Origin: Limisphaerales bacterium
GTDB lineage: Bacteria; Verrucomicrobiota; Verrucomicrobiia; Limisphaerales; SXTU01
NCBI GenBank assembly: GCA_009773355.1
Contig: WRPG01000029.1
Span: 1 to 58,334, forward strand
Direction: 5' to 3'
DNA length: 58,334 bases
This document shows, piece after piece, positions 18,809 to 28,260 of the stretch. The stretch's first letter is position 1; each line of letters opens with the position of its first letter. A program made the translations under genes and the position numbers. The notes under the pieces were generated by a model, which saw only the letters and a program-made list of their open reading frames with translations, was not told the origin of the DNA and did no database searches.

Positions 18809-20092
18809 ATGAAAATCGGCATCATCGGACTCGGCTACGTCGGACTCCCCCTCTCCCTGCAATTCGCGCGCTCCGGCGTGGATGTCACCGGCCTCGACGT
18901 GGACGACAAAAAGGTCGTCGCGCTCATGGGTGGGCGCAGCTACATCGAGCACATCCCGGCGGCGGCCATCCAGGAGCAGGTAAGCGCCGGGAAGTTCCGC
19001 GCGACCACGGACTTCTCCGCCATCCAGCAGCTCGACGCCGTCATCATCTGCGTCCCGACGCCGCTCAACAAAAACCGCGAGCCGGACATCAGCTACATCA
19101 TCAAGTCCGGCGAGGCCATCCTGCCGCACATGCACAAGGGCCTGCTCGTGGTGCTCGAATCCACGACCTATCCCGGCACGACGGACGAGGACTTGCGCGC
19201 TGTGCTGGAACGCAGCGGCTTGAAGGCCGGCGTGGACTTCAACCTCGCCTTCTCGCCCGAGCGCGAAGACCCCGGCAACCCGAACAGCGTCGTCGCGCAG
19301 ATTCCCAAGGTCGTCGGCGGCCTCACGCCGGCGTGCCTGCAACGCGCGGTCGAACTTTATGGCCAGGCCATCAAGACCATCGTGCCCGTCAGCTCCTGCC
19401 GCGCAGCCGAGGCGACCAAGCTGCTCGAAAACATCTTCCGCGGCGTCAACATCGCGCTGGTCAACGAGCTGAAGCAGGTTTATGCCGCGATGGGCATTGA
19501 CGTGTGGGAGGTCATCAACGCCGCGAAGACCAAGCCGTTTGGCTACATGGCCTTCTACCCCGGCCCCGGCCTCGGCGGGCACTGCATCCCGATTGACCCG
19601 TTCTACCTCACTTGGAAGGCGCGCGAGTATGGGCAGAACACGAAGTTCATCGAGCTGGCCGGCGAGGTGAACACCGCGATGCCGATGTATGTGGTGCATC
19701 GCACACAGGAGGCGCTCAACGCGAAGAAGAAGGCCATCAACGGCAGCCGCGTCCTCATCATGGGCCTCGCCTACAAGGCCAACGTGGACGACGACCGCGA
19801 GTCGCCCAGCTACGTGCTGCTTGACCTCTTCAAGGAGCGCGGCGCGGAGATGGCCTACTTCGACCCGCATGTGCCCGTCATCCGCCCGAGCCGCGAGCAC
19901 GGCCACTGGGCCGGCACGAAGTCCGTGCCGTGGACCAAGGAGAGCATTTCGAGCTACGATGTGGTGGTCATCTCCACGAACCACAAGAAGGCCAACAACC
20001 AGGAGCTCGCCGACTGGGCGCAAGTCATCGTGGACACGCGCAACGCGATGGCCGACGTGAAGGTCGCGCCGGGCAAAGTCTGGAAGGCCTGA
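18809..20092 (+). CDS. wbpA: UDP-N-acetylglucosamine 6-dehydrogenase (WbpA/TviB type)
   Basis: A 427-residue nucleotide-sugar dehydrogenase that oxidises the C6 hydroxyl of UDP-GlcNAc (or UDP-GalNAc) to a carboxylate with two NAD+. The N-terminal Rossmann motif is GIIGLGYVGLPLS. Other hallmarks are VPTPLNKNREPDISYI, FSPEREDPGN, KLLENIFRGVNIALVNE, the catalytic Cys in PGPGLGGHCIPIDPFYL, and the C-terminal LIMGLAYKANVDDDRESPS. The PxPLNKxREPD and ERxDPGN forms point to the WbpA/TviB group and not to UDP-glucose dehydrogenase. With the epimerase at 21264 it would make UDP-GalNAcA, the precursor of Vi-like and O-antigen polymers. It heads a rightward surface-polysaccharide run. Confidence 0.9.
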   Translation: MKIGIIGLGYVGLPLSLQFARSGVDVTGLDVDDKKVVALMGGRSYIEHIPAAAIQEQVSAGKFRATTDFSAIQQLDAVIICVPTPLNKNREPDISYIIKSGEAILPHMHKGLLVVLESTTYPGTTDEDLRAVLERSGLKAGVDFNLAFSPEREDPGNPNSVVAQIPKVVGGLTPACLQRAVELYGQAIKTIVPVSSCRAAEATKLLENIFRGVNIALVNELKQVYAAMGIDVWEVINAAKTKPFGYMAFYPGPGLGGHCIPIDPFYLTWKAREYGQNTKFIELAGEVNTAMPMYVVHRTQEALNAKKKAINGSRVLIMGLAYKANVDDDRESPSYVLLDLFKERGAEMAYFDPHVPVIRPSREHGHWAGTKSVPWTKESISSYDVVVISTNHKKANNQELADWAQVIVDTRNAMADVKVAPGKVWKA

Positions 20093-20101
20093 CCCCGGCT
20101 G

Positions 20102-21205
20102 GTGACCGCGACGCCTGAAGCTGCCGCTCCCGCTGCGGCGGCGCGCCGCAGGTGGTTCAAGTTCTGGGCCGCTGTCATCGGCCTCTTCCTCGTCGTGCTC
20201 CTGCTGGTGCTCGGTGAAGTCGCCGGCCGGCTGGTGATGTGGGCCAAGCACGGCGTGCCGGGCAAGTCCTACGGCATCTACCAGCCCGACCCCGAGCTGG
20301 GCGCGACGCACCGGCCGAACTCCTACAATTCGAACAGCTCCATCAACAACTGGGGCCTGCGCAACCCCGACGACACGGCGGAAGCAAAGCCGCCCGGCTC
20401 CACGCGCATCTACTGCTCCGGCGGCTCCACGACCTTCTGCTACAACCTCACCACGGCCGAGGCGTGGCCGCTGGTGCTCCAGGCGAATCTCCGTCGCCTG
20501 CCCGGTCGCGAGCGCGACGAGGTGCTCAACGCCGGGCAAATCTGCTTCTCCGTCGCCGACGAGTTCGCGCTTGCCCGGCGGCTCCTCCCGAAGCTGAAGC
20601 CGGACGTGGTGGTGATTTACTCCGGCATCAACGAGGGCATGGCCGCCACGAGCATGAACCTCGCCGAGCCGGGCGTGCTCGACCGCCTGCTGCGCGAGCA
20701 GCGCTGGGCCGTGCCGACCAAAAACCTCGCGCAGACCAGTTTCTGGATGCAGAACAGCGTCCTGCGCCGCTTCCTGGAATACCGCATCAACCGCTGGCTC
20801 GCGCAGCAGTTCCCCGCCCGCCCGCGCCCGGCGGCGAAACCCCGGCCGACGACCGTGCCGGCCACGCATCCCTATGTGCGCGAGAACTTCAGCCAGACCC
20901 TCCGTCTCTATCTCGCGTTCATCCGAGAGCAGGGGGCCATCCCGGTCGTCGTGGCCCACGGGGACAACGGCTCCCGCCCGCGCGACAACCCAAACGACCT
21001 GCGCAACCTCGCCGTGGAAATCGCCCGGGCGGAGGGCGCGGTGGTCTGCGACTTCGAGCCGGTGTTCGACCGGCACCCGCGCCGGCGCGAGTGCTTCATC
21101 GAGTCGGGCGTCCATGTGACCCGCGAGGGCGCGGATGTGGTGGCGGCGGAATTGCAGCGGATGATCCTGGCCGCGCAGGCTGGCCGCGCACGAACTTCGC
21201 CGTGA
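20102..21205 (+). CDS. Membrane-anchored SGNH/GDSL hydrolase-like protein
   Basis: A 367-residue protein with a GTG start nine bases after the dehydrogenase stop. One N-terminal membrane helix (about 21-42, [20 protein letters not shown]) anchors a periplasmic domain. SGNH blocks are present: the nucleophile Ser in [11 protein letters not shown], a conserved Asn/Gln-Gly stretch ([13 protein letters not shown]), [11 protein letters not shown] as the third block, and a late His in [11 protein letters not shown]. Such proteins deacetylate or acetylate polysaccharides (AlgX/AlgJ-like logic) or act as esterases. Its position between two UDP-sugar enzymes suggests work on the exported glycan. Substrate is inferred from context only. 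Confidence 0.8.
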   Translation: MTATPEAAAPAAAARRRWFKFWAAVIGLFLVVLLLVLGEVAGRLVMWAKHGVPGKSYGIYQPDPELGATHRPNSYNSNSSINNWGLRNPDDTAEAKPPGSTRIYCSGGSTTFCYNLTTAEAWPLVLQANLRRLPGRERDEVLNAGQICFSVADEFALARRLLPKLKPDVVVIYSGINEGMAATSMNLAEPGVLDRLLREQRWAVPTKNLAQTSFWMQNSVLRRFLEYRINRWLAQQFPARPRPAAKPRPTTVPATHPYVRENFSQTLRLYLAFIREQGAIPVVVAHGDNGSRPRDNPNDLRNLAVEIARAEGAVVCDFEPVFDRHPRRRECFIESGVHVTREGADVVAAELQRMILAAQAGRARTSP

Positions 21206-21263
21206 GCCGCGCCGAGCACTTTTTCCGTGCGGTTTCGCGCGAAGCCGACAATCATCCCGCACC

Positions 21264-22292
21264 ATGTCCGCCTATGACAGCCTTCGTGCCGAGCTGAAGA
21301 AATCCCCGCGCACCTGGCTCGTCACCGGGGCCGCCGGCTTCATCGGCTCCAACCTCGTCGAGCACCTGCTCAAGCTCGACCAGCGCGTCGTGGGCCTCGA
21401 CAATTTCGCCACCGGGCACCGTAAGAACCTCAACCAGCTCAAGGATCTCGTCACCGCCAGCCAGTGGGAACGCTTCCGCTTCCTTGATGGTGACCTCCGC
21501 GTCGGCCACCTCTGCCACGAGGCCTGCGCGGGCGTGGATTACGTGCTGCACCAGGGCGCGCTCGGCTCCGTGCCTCGCTCCGTGGCCGACCCCGTGACCA
21601 GCAACGAGGCCAACGTCCTCGGCTTCCTGAACATCATGCTCGCCGCGCGCGACGCGAAGGTGAGGCGCCTCGTCTATGCCTCCAGCAGCAGCGTCTATGG
21701 CGACCACCCGGACCTGCCCAAGGTCGAGGACAAGGTCGGCAACGTCCTCTCGCCCTACGCCGCGACCAAGAAGTTCAACGAGATTTACGCCGACGTTTTC
21801 GCGCGCACCTACGGCTTCAAGGCCATCGGCCTGCGCTACTTCAACGTCTTCGGCCCGCGTCAGGACCCGGACGGAGCCTATGCCGCCGTCATGCCCAAAT
21901 GGGTCGCCTCGCTGCTGAAGAAGGAACCCGTCTTCATCAACGGTGACGGCGAGACCAGCCGCGACTTCTGCTTCGTGGAAAACGTTGTGCAAGCCAACCT
22001 CCTCGCCGCCACCACGACCAACGAGGACGCGGTGAACCAGGCCTACAACATCGCCGTGGGCGACCGCACCACGCTCAACGACCTCTACCGCGCCATCCAC
22101 GACGGCCTGCGTCGCCGCAACCCGTCGCTCCCCGAGCAGAAGCCGACCTACCGCGAGTTCCGCGTTGGCGACGTGCGCCACTCGCTCGCGAACGTGGACA
22201 AAGCCCGCCGGCTCCTTGGCTACGCGCCCACGCACACGTTGCCGCAGGGCCTCGAACTCGCGCTGGACTGGTATGTGGCCAATGTGGGTTAA
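21264..22292 (+). CDS. wbpP: UDP-N-acetylglucosamine 4-epimerase (WbpP/TviC type)
   Basis: A 342-residue extended SDR. NAD-binding [15 protein letters not shown], catalytic SSSSVYGD, and the Tyr/Lys pair in [11 protein letters not shown]. The motifs [27 protein letters not shown] and [13 protein letters not shown] are typical of WbpP and TviC, which interconvert UDP-GlcNAc/UDP-GalNAc or the corresponding uronic acids. It is longer at the N-terminus than GalE ([18 protein letters not shown]), also a WbpP feature. With the dehydrogenase upstream it gives a complete two-step route to UDP-GalNAcA. Located in the same rightward run, 58 bases after the SGNH gene. Confidence 0.9.
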   Translation: MSAYDSLRAELKKSPRTWLVTGAAGFIGSNLVEHLLKLDQRVVGLDNFATGHRKNLNQLKDLVTASQWERFRFLDGDLRVGHLCHEACAGVDYVLHQGALGSVPRSVADPVTSNEANVLGFLNIMLAARDAKVRRLVYASSSSVYGDHPDLPKVEDKVGNVLSPYAATKKFNEIYADVFARTYGFKAIGLRYFNVFGPRQDPDGAYAAVMPKWVASLLKKEPVFINGDGETSRDFCFVENVVQANLLAATTTNEDAVNQAYNIAVGDRTTLNDLYRAIHDGLRRRNPSLPEQKPTYREFRVGDVRHSLANVDKARRLLGYAPTHTLPQGLELALDWYVANVG

Positions 22293-22328
22293 TTTTCAGC
22301 AGCACAAGCCGTCGCAGCGACCTTTGCC

Positions 22329-22703
22329 ATGATCCTGACCGACTTTTCAATCGCACAGCAGCAAGCCCTGCTCGACTTGGCGATGCTGGCCATGTATGCC
22401 GACGGCAATCTCGCCGCCGTGGAGGACGAACGCATCAATCGGCTGCTCACCTCCCTGGGCTGCGACACTGATTACGATCGCGCCAAGCAATACGACGCCT
22501 CCGTCTCGCGCATCAGCCGGCACTCCACCACCCGGGACGCGGCGCGGGCGCACGCAATCCATCTGGCGAGGCAGTTCACCACCCCCGAGCACCGCCGCGT
22601 GGTCATCTCCGTGCTGGATGACATGGTCACGAGCGACCGAAGCATCGCCGCCAAGGAGGGCACCTTCCTTTCCGTCGTCCGCGAGGCGTTGCAGATGCCG
22701 TGA
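22329..22703 (+). CDS. TerB-like small acidic helical protein
   Basis: A 124-residue protein, all helical by composition. LLDLAMLAMYADGNLAAVED and VISVLDDMVTSDRSIAAKE are two repeats of the pattern helix-xDGxxxxxE. That is the shape of the TerB/DjlA N-terminal fold (COG3793-like), in which acidic residues line a metal-binding face. No signal or membrane segment. It is cotranscribed with sugar-nucleotide genes but nothing else of a tellurite cluster is present. Function is unknown; the fold call is by eye. Confidence 0.65.
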   Translation: MILTDFSIAQQQALLDLAMLAMYADGNLAAVEDERINRLLTSLGCDTDYDRAKQYDASVSRISRHSTTRDAARAHAIHLARQFTTPEHRRVVISVLDDMVTSDRSIAAKEGTFLSVVREALQMP

Positions 22704-22727
22704 ATCGTTATTCCCTTTCGACCGCCC

Positions 22728-22890
22728 CTCTCATTAGCACCCGGCTTCAGCCGGGTGTGGTGCGTGGCAGGAGCGGAAACCGTTTCAACGGTTTCCGCCC
22801 CGTTGCCGGACGCCGAACCGGGAAGCCGTTGAAACGGCTTCCCTCTCATCGCAACCCTGACACCGGGCTGAAGCCCGGTGCTAATGAGAG
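22728..22890. repeat. 163-base composite palindromic element (CTCTCATTAGCACC ends)
   Basis: The outer ends are inverted: CTCTCATTAGCACC at 22728-22741 and GGTGCTAATGAGAG at 22877-22890. Just inside lie the hairpins CACCCGGCTTCAGCCGGGTG (22738-22757) and CACCGGGCTGAAGCCCGGTG (22861-22880). Further in are GGAAACCGTTTCAACGGTTTCC and a GGGAAGCCGTTGAAACGGCTTCCC-like partner. The whole block therefore folds at several levels. It sits between the TerB-like gene and wzm. A one-sided copy lies at 51847-51916. Confidence 0.88.
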
Positions 22891-22938
22891 GAGCGTCAGG
22901 CTTGAATCTCCTTCCGCTTCGTTCAGCCTCGCATTCGC

Positions 22939-23820
22939 ATGACCGCACCTGAACCCCACGTCAACGAACTCGCCGACTACGAGCGCGTCATCCGGCCCAA
23001 GAAGGGCCTCGTGGCCGTGGACTTCGACGAGCTGTGGCGCTACCGCGAGCTGTTCTGGTTCCTCGCCTGGCGCGACATCCTCGTGCGCTACAAGCAGGCC
23101 GCGCTCGGTGTCGCGTGGGCGGTGCTCAAGCCGTTCCTCACGATGGTCGTGTTCACCATCGTCTTCGGGAAGCTCGCGGGCTTCTCGGAGAAGAAGGGGA
23201 TGAACTTCGAGACCTACGCGGTGCTCACGCTGGCCGGGCTGCTGCCGTGGCAGTTCTTCGCCAACGCAATGGCGGAGAGCAGCAACTCGCTCGTCGGCTC
23301 GTCGAACATGATTTCCAAAATCTACTTCCCACGCCTCATCATCCCGGCCAGCGCGGTCATCAGCGGCGCGGTGGACTTCGCCATCGGGCTGGTCATCCTG
23401 TTTGGGGTGATGCTATGGGCGGGCGTGAGCTGGCACCTGAATTTGCTCCTGCTGCCGGTGTTTTTCCTCGTGGCGTTCGCCGCCGCCTTCGCCATCGGCC
23501 TGTGGCTCTCGGCGCTGAACGTAAAGTATCGCGACGTGAAATACATTGTGCCCTTCATCGTGCAGATGGGCCTTTACGCCAGCCCGGTGGCGTTCCCGTC
23601 CGCCCTCGTGCGCGAGAAGTTCGGCGATGAGGTGTTTTTCCTGTTCAGCCTGAACCCGATGGTCGGGGTGATTGACGGCTTCCGCTGGGGCGTGCTGGGC
23701 GGGGCGTTCGAGCCGTATTGGCCGGGCTTCTGGGTGAGCATCGCGGTCATCGCCGCGCTGCTGGTCAGCGGCGCGCTCTACTTCCGCCGCGCGGAGAAGA
23801 CGTTTGCTGACGTGATTTAA
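22939..23820 (+). CDS. wzm: Polysaccharide ABC exporter, membrane subunit (Wzm-like)
   Basis: A 293-residue ABC-2-type permease. Residues 30-60 (LWRYRELFWFLAWRDILVRYKQAALG) are the amphipathic coupling segment typical of Wzm/KpsM/TagG. Six hydrophobic helices follow (AVLKPFLTMVVFTIVFG; AGLLPWQFFANAM; AVISGAVDFAIGLVILFGVML; LPVFFLVAFAAAFAIGLWL; and two more near the C-terminus). The LPWQFFANAM and SSNMISKIYFPRLIIPA motifs are family hallmarks. It pairs with the ATPase encoded 160 bases downstream to move undecaprenyl-linked glycan across the inner membrane. The gap to the ATPase gene is filled by short tandem repeats. Confidence 0.92.
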   Translation: MTAPEPHVNELADYERVIRPKKGLVAVDFDELWRYRELFWFLAWRDILVRYKQAALGVAWAVLKPFLTMVVFTIVFGKLAGFSEKKGMNFETYAVLTLAGLLPWQFFANAMAESSNSLVGSSNMISKIYFPRLIIPASAVISGAVDFAIGLVILFGVMLWAGVSWHLNLLLLPVFFLVAFAAAFAIGLWLSALNVKYRDVKYIVPFIVQMGLYASPVAFPSALVREKFGDEVFFLFSLNPMVGVIDGFRWGVLGGAFEPYWPGFWVSIAVIAALLVSGALYFRRAEKTFADVI

Positions 23821-23975
23821 CCACGAATGGACACGAATAGACACGAATGGGACGGCGTGCTGCGTGCTGCGTGTTGCGTGAGCATGGCAGGACGCGCTCG
23901 AAGCAATTCAAGGAACACGGATCACGGAACACGCTTGTCCCCATTAGTGCCAGTCAGTGCCGGTTAGTGGTTTCT
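23821..23975. repeat. Short-period repeats between wzm and wzt
   Basis: Three 11-base units of the type CACGAATGGA at about 23822-23851 are followed by 7-base units CGTGCTG/CGTGTTG (about 23855-23882). Then comes AACACGGATCACGGAACACG (23914-23933) and an AGTG-periodic stretch (ATTAGTGCCAGTCAGTGCCG, 23943-23962). There is no coding potential in any frame, and the stretch separates two genes that are normally adjacent. Confidence 0.7.
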
Positions 23976-23980
23976 CCCGC

Positions 23981-25183
23981 ATGAGCAAGCCCATCATCAG
24001 CGTCCGCGGCATCTCCAAGCAGTATCGGCTCGGAGCAGCCAAGTCGCAGGACACGCTGCGCGACCAGCTCACGCACTGGGTGAAGAACCTCGGCAAGGAG
24101 CAGGCGGACGCCACGGAGTCCTTCTGGGCGTTGCGCGACGTGTGCTTTGAGGTGAAGCCCGGCGAGGTCATCGGTGTCATCGGGCGCAACGGCGCGGGCA
24201 AGTCCACGCTGCTCAAGGTTCTCAGCCAGATCACCGAGCCGACCGAGGGCGAGATTTACCTGCGCGGACGGCTCGCGTCGCTGCTGGAGGTCGGCACCGG
24301 CTTCCATCAGGAGCTTACGGGCCGCGAGAACATCTTCCTCAACGGCGTCATCCTCGGCATGACGCAGGCCGAGGTGCGCGCGAAGTTCGACGAAATCGTC
24401 GAGTTCGCCGAAGTGGGCAAGTTCCTCGACACGCCGGTGAAGCGCTATTCCTCCGGCATGTATGTGCGCCTGGCCTTCGCCGTCGCGGCGCATCTGGAGC
24501 CGGAGATTCTCGTCGTGGACGAGGTGCTCGCCGTGGGCGACGCCGCGTTCCAGAACAAGTGCCTCGGCAAGATGCAGGACGTGGCGAAGAACCGCGGGCG
24601 CACCGTCCTCTTCGTCAGCCACAACATGGCCGCCGTGCAGGCGCTCTGCGGGCGCATCATCCACATGGGCGGCGGCCGCGTGCTGGGCGACGGCAACCCC
24701 GACTCGCAGATCGCCGCCTACCTCGGCGAGATCAAGAAACCCCGCACGGACATCGCCGTGCCGCTGGGCAAGGTCATCGAGTGCCGGCAACTGGAGTTCA
24801 GCCCGAATCCCATCGTCAGCGGGCAGCCGCTGGAGTTCACGCTCGAACTCGGCGCGAAGCAGCGCACGCAGCTCATTGACTGCGCCATCCTGATTTACAG
24901 CGTCTATGGCCAGCGCGTGGCCATCCTCGACCTGCGCACGACCGGCGGGCAGTTCCCCATCGCGCCGGACGCGCCGTTCCGCTGCACGGGCCGCATCAAA
25001 AACTTCCCGCTCGTCGAGGGCGACTACCGCGTGGGCCTCTTCATGAACTGCTCGGAGTATTACAGCGACTACCACGACCTCGCCTCGCTGACCGTGAGCG
25101 CCGCGACGAAGGAAGGCGAACTCGCCCCCTACGCCGCGCACTTCCGCGGGCTGGTGGAACTGGAGTGCGAAGTGAAGTTCTGA
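23981..25183 (+). CDS. wzt: Polysaccharide ABC exporter, ATPase with Wzt-type C-terminal domain
   Basis: A 400-residue protein starting at the ATG at 23981 (MSKPIISVRGISKQYRLG). The ATPase domain has Walker A GRNGAGKST near 69, the signature YSSGMYVRLAFAVA near 156, Walker B ILVVDEVLAVGD and the switch His in FVSHNMAA. Residues from about 255 to the end form an extra beta-sandwich (LEFSPNPIVSGQPLEFTLEL, GDYRVGLFMN), as in Wzt proteins that recognise the modified non-reducing end of their O-antigen. This implies a chain-terminal modification of the exported glycan. The partner is the upstream permease. Confidence 0.93.
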   Translation: MSKPIISVRGISKQYRLGAAKSQDTLRDQLTHWVKNLGKEQADATESFWALRDVCFEVKPGEVIGVIGRNGAGKSTLLKVLSQITEPTEGEIYLRGRLASLLEVGTGFHQELTGRENIFLNGVILGMTQAEVRAKFDEIVEFAEVGKFLDTPVKRYSSGMYVRLAFAVAAHLEPEILVVDEVLAVGDAAFQNKCLGKMQDVAKNRGRTVLFVSHNMAAVQALCGRIIHMGGGRVLGDGNPDSQIAAYLGEIKKPRTDIAVPLGKVIECRQLEFSPNPIVSGQPLEFTLELGAKQRTQLIDCAILIYSVYGQRVAILDLRTTGGQFPIAPDAPFRCTGRIKNFPLVEGDYRVGLFMNCSEYYSDYHDLASLTVSAATKEGELAPYAAHFRGLVELECEVKF

Positions 25184-25335
25184 CCTCCGTGGGAGACGAC
25201 GTGAGAAGTCTCTGACCTTTCCCCGAGAACAAGTGAGAGTCCTCACGTCGGCTCCTACAACTCAGGTTCTCCGCGAGTTGGACACCCACTCGCACTTCGT
25301 TGCATCATCGGCCTCATTGAACGCTGACGCGCATC

Positions 25336-28035
25336 ATGGCCGCTGAACCGCCCAACCCGTCGTTCGTCCAACGCCTCCTCACCCGGCTGGCGGACGCGGT
25401 GTATTTGCATCCGCGCGCGTTCTTCTACCCGCAGGTGGCGCTGTTCGCCGTGTGCCTGCTCTACACGGTGCGGCATCTGGAGTTCAGCACGAGCCGCAAC
25501 GACCTCGTCGGCTCGGACAAGAAGTATCACCAGAACTTTCTCGCGTTCAAAAAGGAGTTCCCTGGCCAGGACGACCTCGTGGTCATCGTCGAGAGCGACC
25601 GCCAAGACAAGAACCGGCAGTTCGTCGAGCGGCTCGGCGCGCGGCTGGAGGCGGAGACGAACCTGTTCACCGACGTTTTCTACAAGGGCGACCTCAAGCT
25701 GATGGGCACCAAGGCGCTGCTGTTCGTGCCGCAGGACGACCTCGTGGAGTTGCAGAAGAAGGTGAAGGACTACCAGCCGTTCATCCAAAACTTCTCTCGC
25801 GCGACGAACCTCGTCTCGCTGTTCAGCATCCTCAACCGCCAGTTCCGCACGGCGAAGCAGGAGACGAACGCGGAGAACGAATCCATGCTCGGCGCGCTGC
25901 CGGCGCTGGAGCGCATCGTGAACGAGGCGCGGGAGGGCTTGCAACGGCCCGGCAAGGCGCCGTCGCCGGGCGTGAGCGCGCTCTTCGGCGGCGGGCCGGA
26001 GGCGGAGCGCGAGATGTATATCACGTTCGGCAACGGCCGGATGTATCTCGTGACCGCGCACGCGAAGCGCGAGGACTTGAACGGCGACGCGGTGGAGCGG
26101 TTGCGCGCGCTGGTGGAGGAGACCAAACGCGAGGTGACTGGCGTCAGCGTGGGCATCACCGGCGAGCCGGTGCTGGAGTTTGATGAGATGGCGCAGTCGC
26201 AGGTGGACACGACGGTGGCGACCATCGTGGCGCTGGTGCTGGTGCTCATCATCTTCATCTACGGTTACGCGGAGTCGGGCCGCCCGCTCAAGGCCAACGC
26301 GGTGCTGGTGGTCGGGCTGGTCTACACGATGGGCTACACGACGCTGACGGTCGGGCACCTGAACATCCTGACCATCACGTTCGCGCCGATGCTGATTGGA
26401 CTGGCGATTGACTTCGGCGCGCACCTGGTCGCGCGATTCGAGGAGGAATTGCGGCTGGGCAAGTCTGAGCGCGAGGCCATCACGCTGGCGATGGTCAACA
26501 CGGGGCAAGGCATCTTCACCGGCGCGGCCACGACGGCGGCGGCGTTCTTCGCGATGGGCATCACGAACTTCAAGGGCATCCAGGAGATGGGCATCATCGC
26601 GGGCGGCGGCCTCATCGTGTGCCTCGTGCCGATGATGACGCTGCTGCCGGTGCTGCTGCTGCGCGGCAGGCAGAACGTCATTGACCACGTCGCGCCGCCG
26701 GTGGACCGCCGCGAGCGCATCGAGCGCATCTGGCTGAACCGGCCCGTCGCCGTGCTGGTGGTGACGGCGGGGCTGGTCGCGTTGAGCGTGGCGCGGTTCG
26801 GAAAAGTTCACTTCGATTACAACCTGCTGAACATGCAGTCGGCCGGTCTGCCGGCGGTGGTCTTCGAGCACAAGCTCATCAACACGGCGTCGAACTCCGT
26901 GTTGTTCGGCGCGGTGGTGGCCACGAACCTGGAGCAGGCGGCGCATCTGGAGCAGAAGCTGACGAATCTCACGACCGTCGCGAACGTGCGCTCGATGAGC
27001 CAGTTCCTCGCCGAGGACGCGACGCCGAAGCTCGCGCTCATCCGGCAGGTGAAGGCCGACGCGAGCGCCGTGAAGTTCGCGTCGCTCGACCTGCAGCCGG
27101 CGAACGTGCCCGAGCTGTTGCAGGTGCTGTTCTCTTTCCAAGGCTTCGTCGGCGCGGCGGAGGACGTGGTGAAAAGGGAAGGCGATGCGAAGCTGGCCGC
27201 TCAGTTCAAGTCGCTCAAGGACGCGGTGCAGGCGTGGCGCAATGCGCTGGTGGCCGCGCCTCCAGCACAGGCGGCGCAGCAGACGGCATTTTACCAGCAG
27301 GCGTTGCTCGATGATTTGGCGGACACGTTCGCGACGCTCGCCAGCCAGCAGGCCAGCGCGCTGCGGGGGGAAGATTTGCCGGCCCCGTTGCGCAACCGCT
27401 TCATCGGTGTGACCGGGAAGTATCTGCTGCAAGTTTATCCCAAGGCCGACGTGTGGCAGCGCGGGCCGCAGGAGGCGTTCGTGAAGGAGCTTCGCTCGGT
27501 GGACCCGAACGTGACCGGGACTCCGGTCCAGCTCCTCGAATACACGACCTTGCTCAAGGACAGCTACATTGAGGCCGCGTGGTATGCGACCGCCGCCATC
27601 GCGCTGATGGTGCTGCTGCACTTCCGGTCGCTCGTGTGCGTGGTGCTGGCGCTGCTGCCGGTGGCCATCGGGACGGTGTGGATGGTGGGCTTCATGGGGT
27701 GGACAGGGATTCCCTTCAACCCGGCGAACATCATGACGCTGCCGCTGGTGGTCGGCATCGGCGTGACCAACGGCATTCACATCTTGAACCGCTTCGCCGA
27801 GGAGCGGAACCCGACCATCCTCGCCCGCAGCACAGGCTTGGCGGTGCTGGTCTCCGGTCTGACGACCATCGCGGGCTTCGGCAGCCTCATCCTGGCGAAG
27901 CATCAAGGCATCGAGAGCCTCGGCTACGTCATGGCCGTGGGCACGGCGACGTGCATGGTGGCGGCGCTGACCTTCCTCCCGGCGGTGCTGCAACTGCTCC
28001 TGAAACTCGGCTGGAGAAAAGAAAAGGCCCAGTAA
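25336..28035 (+). CDS. RND/MMPL-family transporter, HpnN-like
   Basis: An 899-residue membrane protein with the two-fold RND layout: TM1 (about 31-50), a large periplasmic domain (to about 290), a block of five to six helices (TIVALVLVLIIFIYGY, ANAVLVVGLVYTMGYTTLTV, LIGLAIDFGAHLVARFEEE, AAFFAMGITN, LIVCLVPMMTLLPVLLL), then a second TM, periplasmic domain and helix block. The motif GLAIDFGAHLVARFEEE and its second-half counterpart VGIGVTNGIHILNRFAEE place it in the HpnN/MMPL group, which moves hopanoids or other lipids to the outer membrane. No squalene or hopanoid genes are in the window, so the cargo is uncertain; its neighbours make a glycolipid link possible. It ends at a strong hairpin (28027-28060). 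Confidence 0.85.
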   Translation: MAAEPPNPSFVQRLLTRLADAVYLHPRAFFYPQVALFAVCLLYTVRHLEFSTSRNDLVGSDKKYHQNFLAFKKEFPGQDDLVVIVESDRQDKNRQFVERLGARLEAETNLFTDVFYKGDLKLMGTKALLFVPQDDLVELQKKVKDYQPFIQNFSRATNLVSLFSILNRQFRTAKQETNAENESMLGALPALERIVNEAREGLQRPGKAPSPGVSALFGGGPEAEREMYITFGNGRMYLVTAHAKREDLNGDAVERLRALVEETKREVTGVSVGITGEPVLEFDEMAQSQVDTTVATIVALVLVLIIFIYGYAESGRPLKANAVLVVGLVYTMGYTTLTVGHLNILTITFAPMLIGLAIDFGAHLVARFEEELRLGKSEREAITLAMVNTGQGIFTGAATTAAAFFAMGITNFKGIQEMGIIAGGGLIVCLVPMMTLLPVLLLRGRQNVIDHVAPPVDRRERIERIWLNRPVAVLVVTAGLVALSVARFGKVHFDYNLLNMQSAGLPAVVFEHKLINTASNSVLFGAVVATNLEQAAHLEQKLTNLTTVANVRSMSQFLAEDATPKLALIRQVKADASAVKFASLDLQPANVPELLQVLFSFQGFVGAAEDVVKREGDAKLAAQFKSLKDAVQAWRNALVAAPPAQAAQQTAFYQQALLDDLADTFATLASQQASALRGEDLPAPLRNRFIGVTGKYLLQVYPKADVWQRGPQEAFVKELRSVDPNVTGTPVQLLEYTTLLKDSYIEAAWYATAAIALMVLLHFRSLVCVVLALLPVAIGTVWMVGFMGWTGIPFNPANIMTLPLVVGIGVTNGIHILNRFAEERNPTILARSTGLAVLVSGLTTIAGFGSLILAKHQGIESLGYVMAVGTATCMVAALTFLPAVLQLLLKLGWRKEKAQ

Positions 28036-28060
28036 CGAGAATGCACCCTCGTCACTGGGC
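28027..28060 (+). terminator. Hairpin overlapping the stop codon of the RND transporter gene
   Basis: GCCCAGTAACGAG pairs with CTCGTCACTGGGC (12 of 13 positions) around an 8-base loop. The TAA stop lies in the left arm. No T-tract follows, so it may be a Rho-independent-like or processing hairpin; termination is inferred. The rest of the gap, to 28260, holds no recognisable gene or repeat. Confidence 0.5.
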
Positions 28061-28260
28061 TGTGAGGAACCGAGGTCAAATGGAACCTCAACCAACTGAC
28101 GACATAGGCTAATAACTTGTGAATAAATGTCAAATACGCAGATTCCCTGACGACCTGACCCGCCGCTAACGATATTCGGAACCCCGCCAGCCGCCGCCAC
28201 CGAACTGGTCCCGGCGGGCAAACTTGACCCCAAACGCTTCTCTCCTACCATCCCGCCCGC

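Noticed and set aside
22700-22942. An 80-codon plus-strand open frame after the TerB-like gene
   Set aside because: It is formed almost entirely by the composite palindrome and has no protein character beyond the repeat.
23821-23975. The short repeats between wzm and wzt as a CRISPR array
   Set aside because: Units are 7-11 bases, directly adjacent, with no unique spacers and no cas genes in the window.
28061-28260. A small RNA or tRNA in the gap after the RND transporter gene
   Set aside because: No cloverleaf, no conserved loop motifs and no promoter-terminator pair that I can support.
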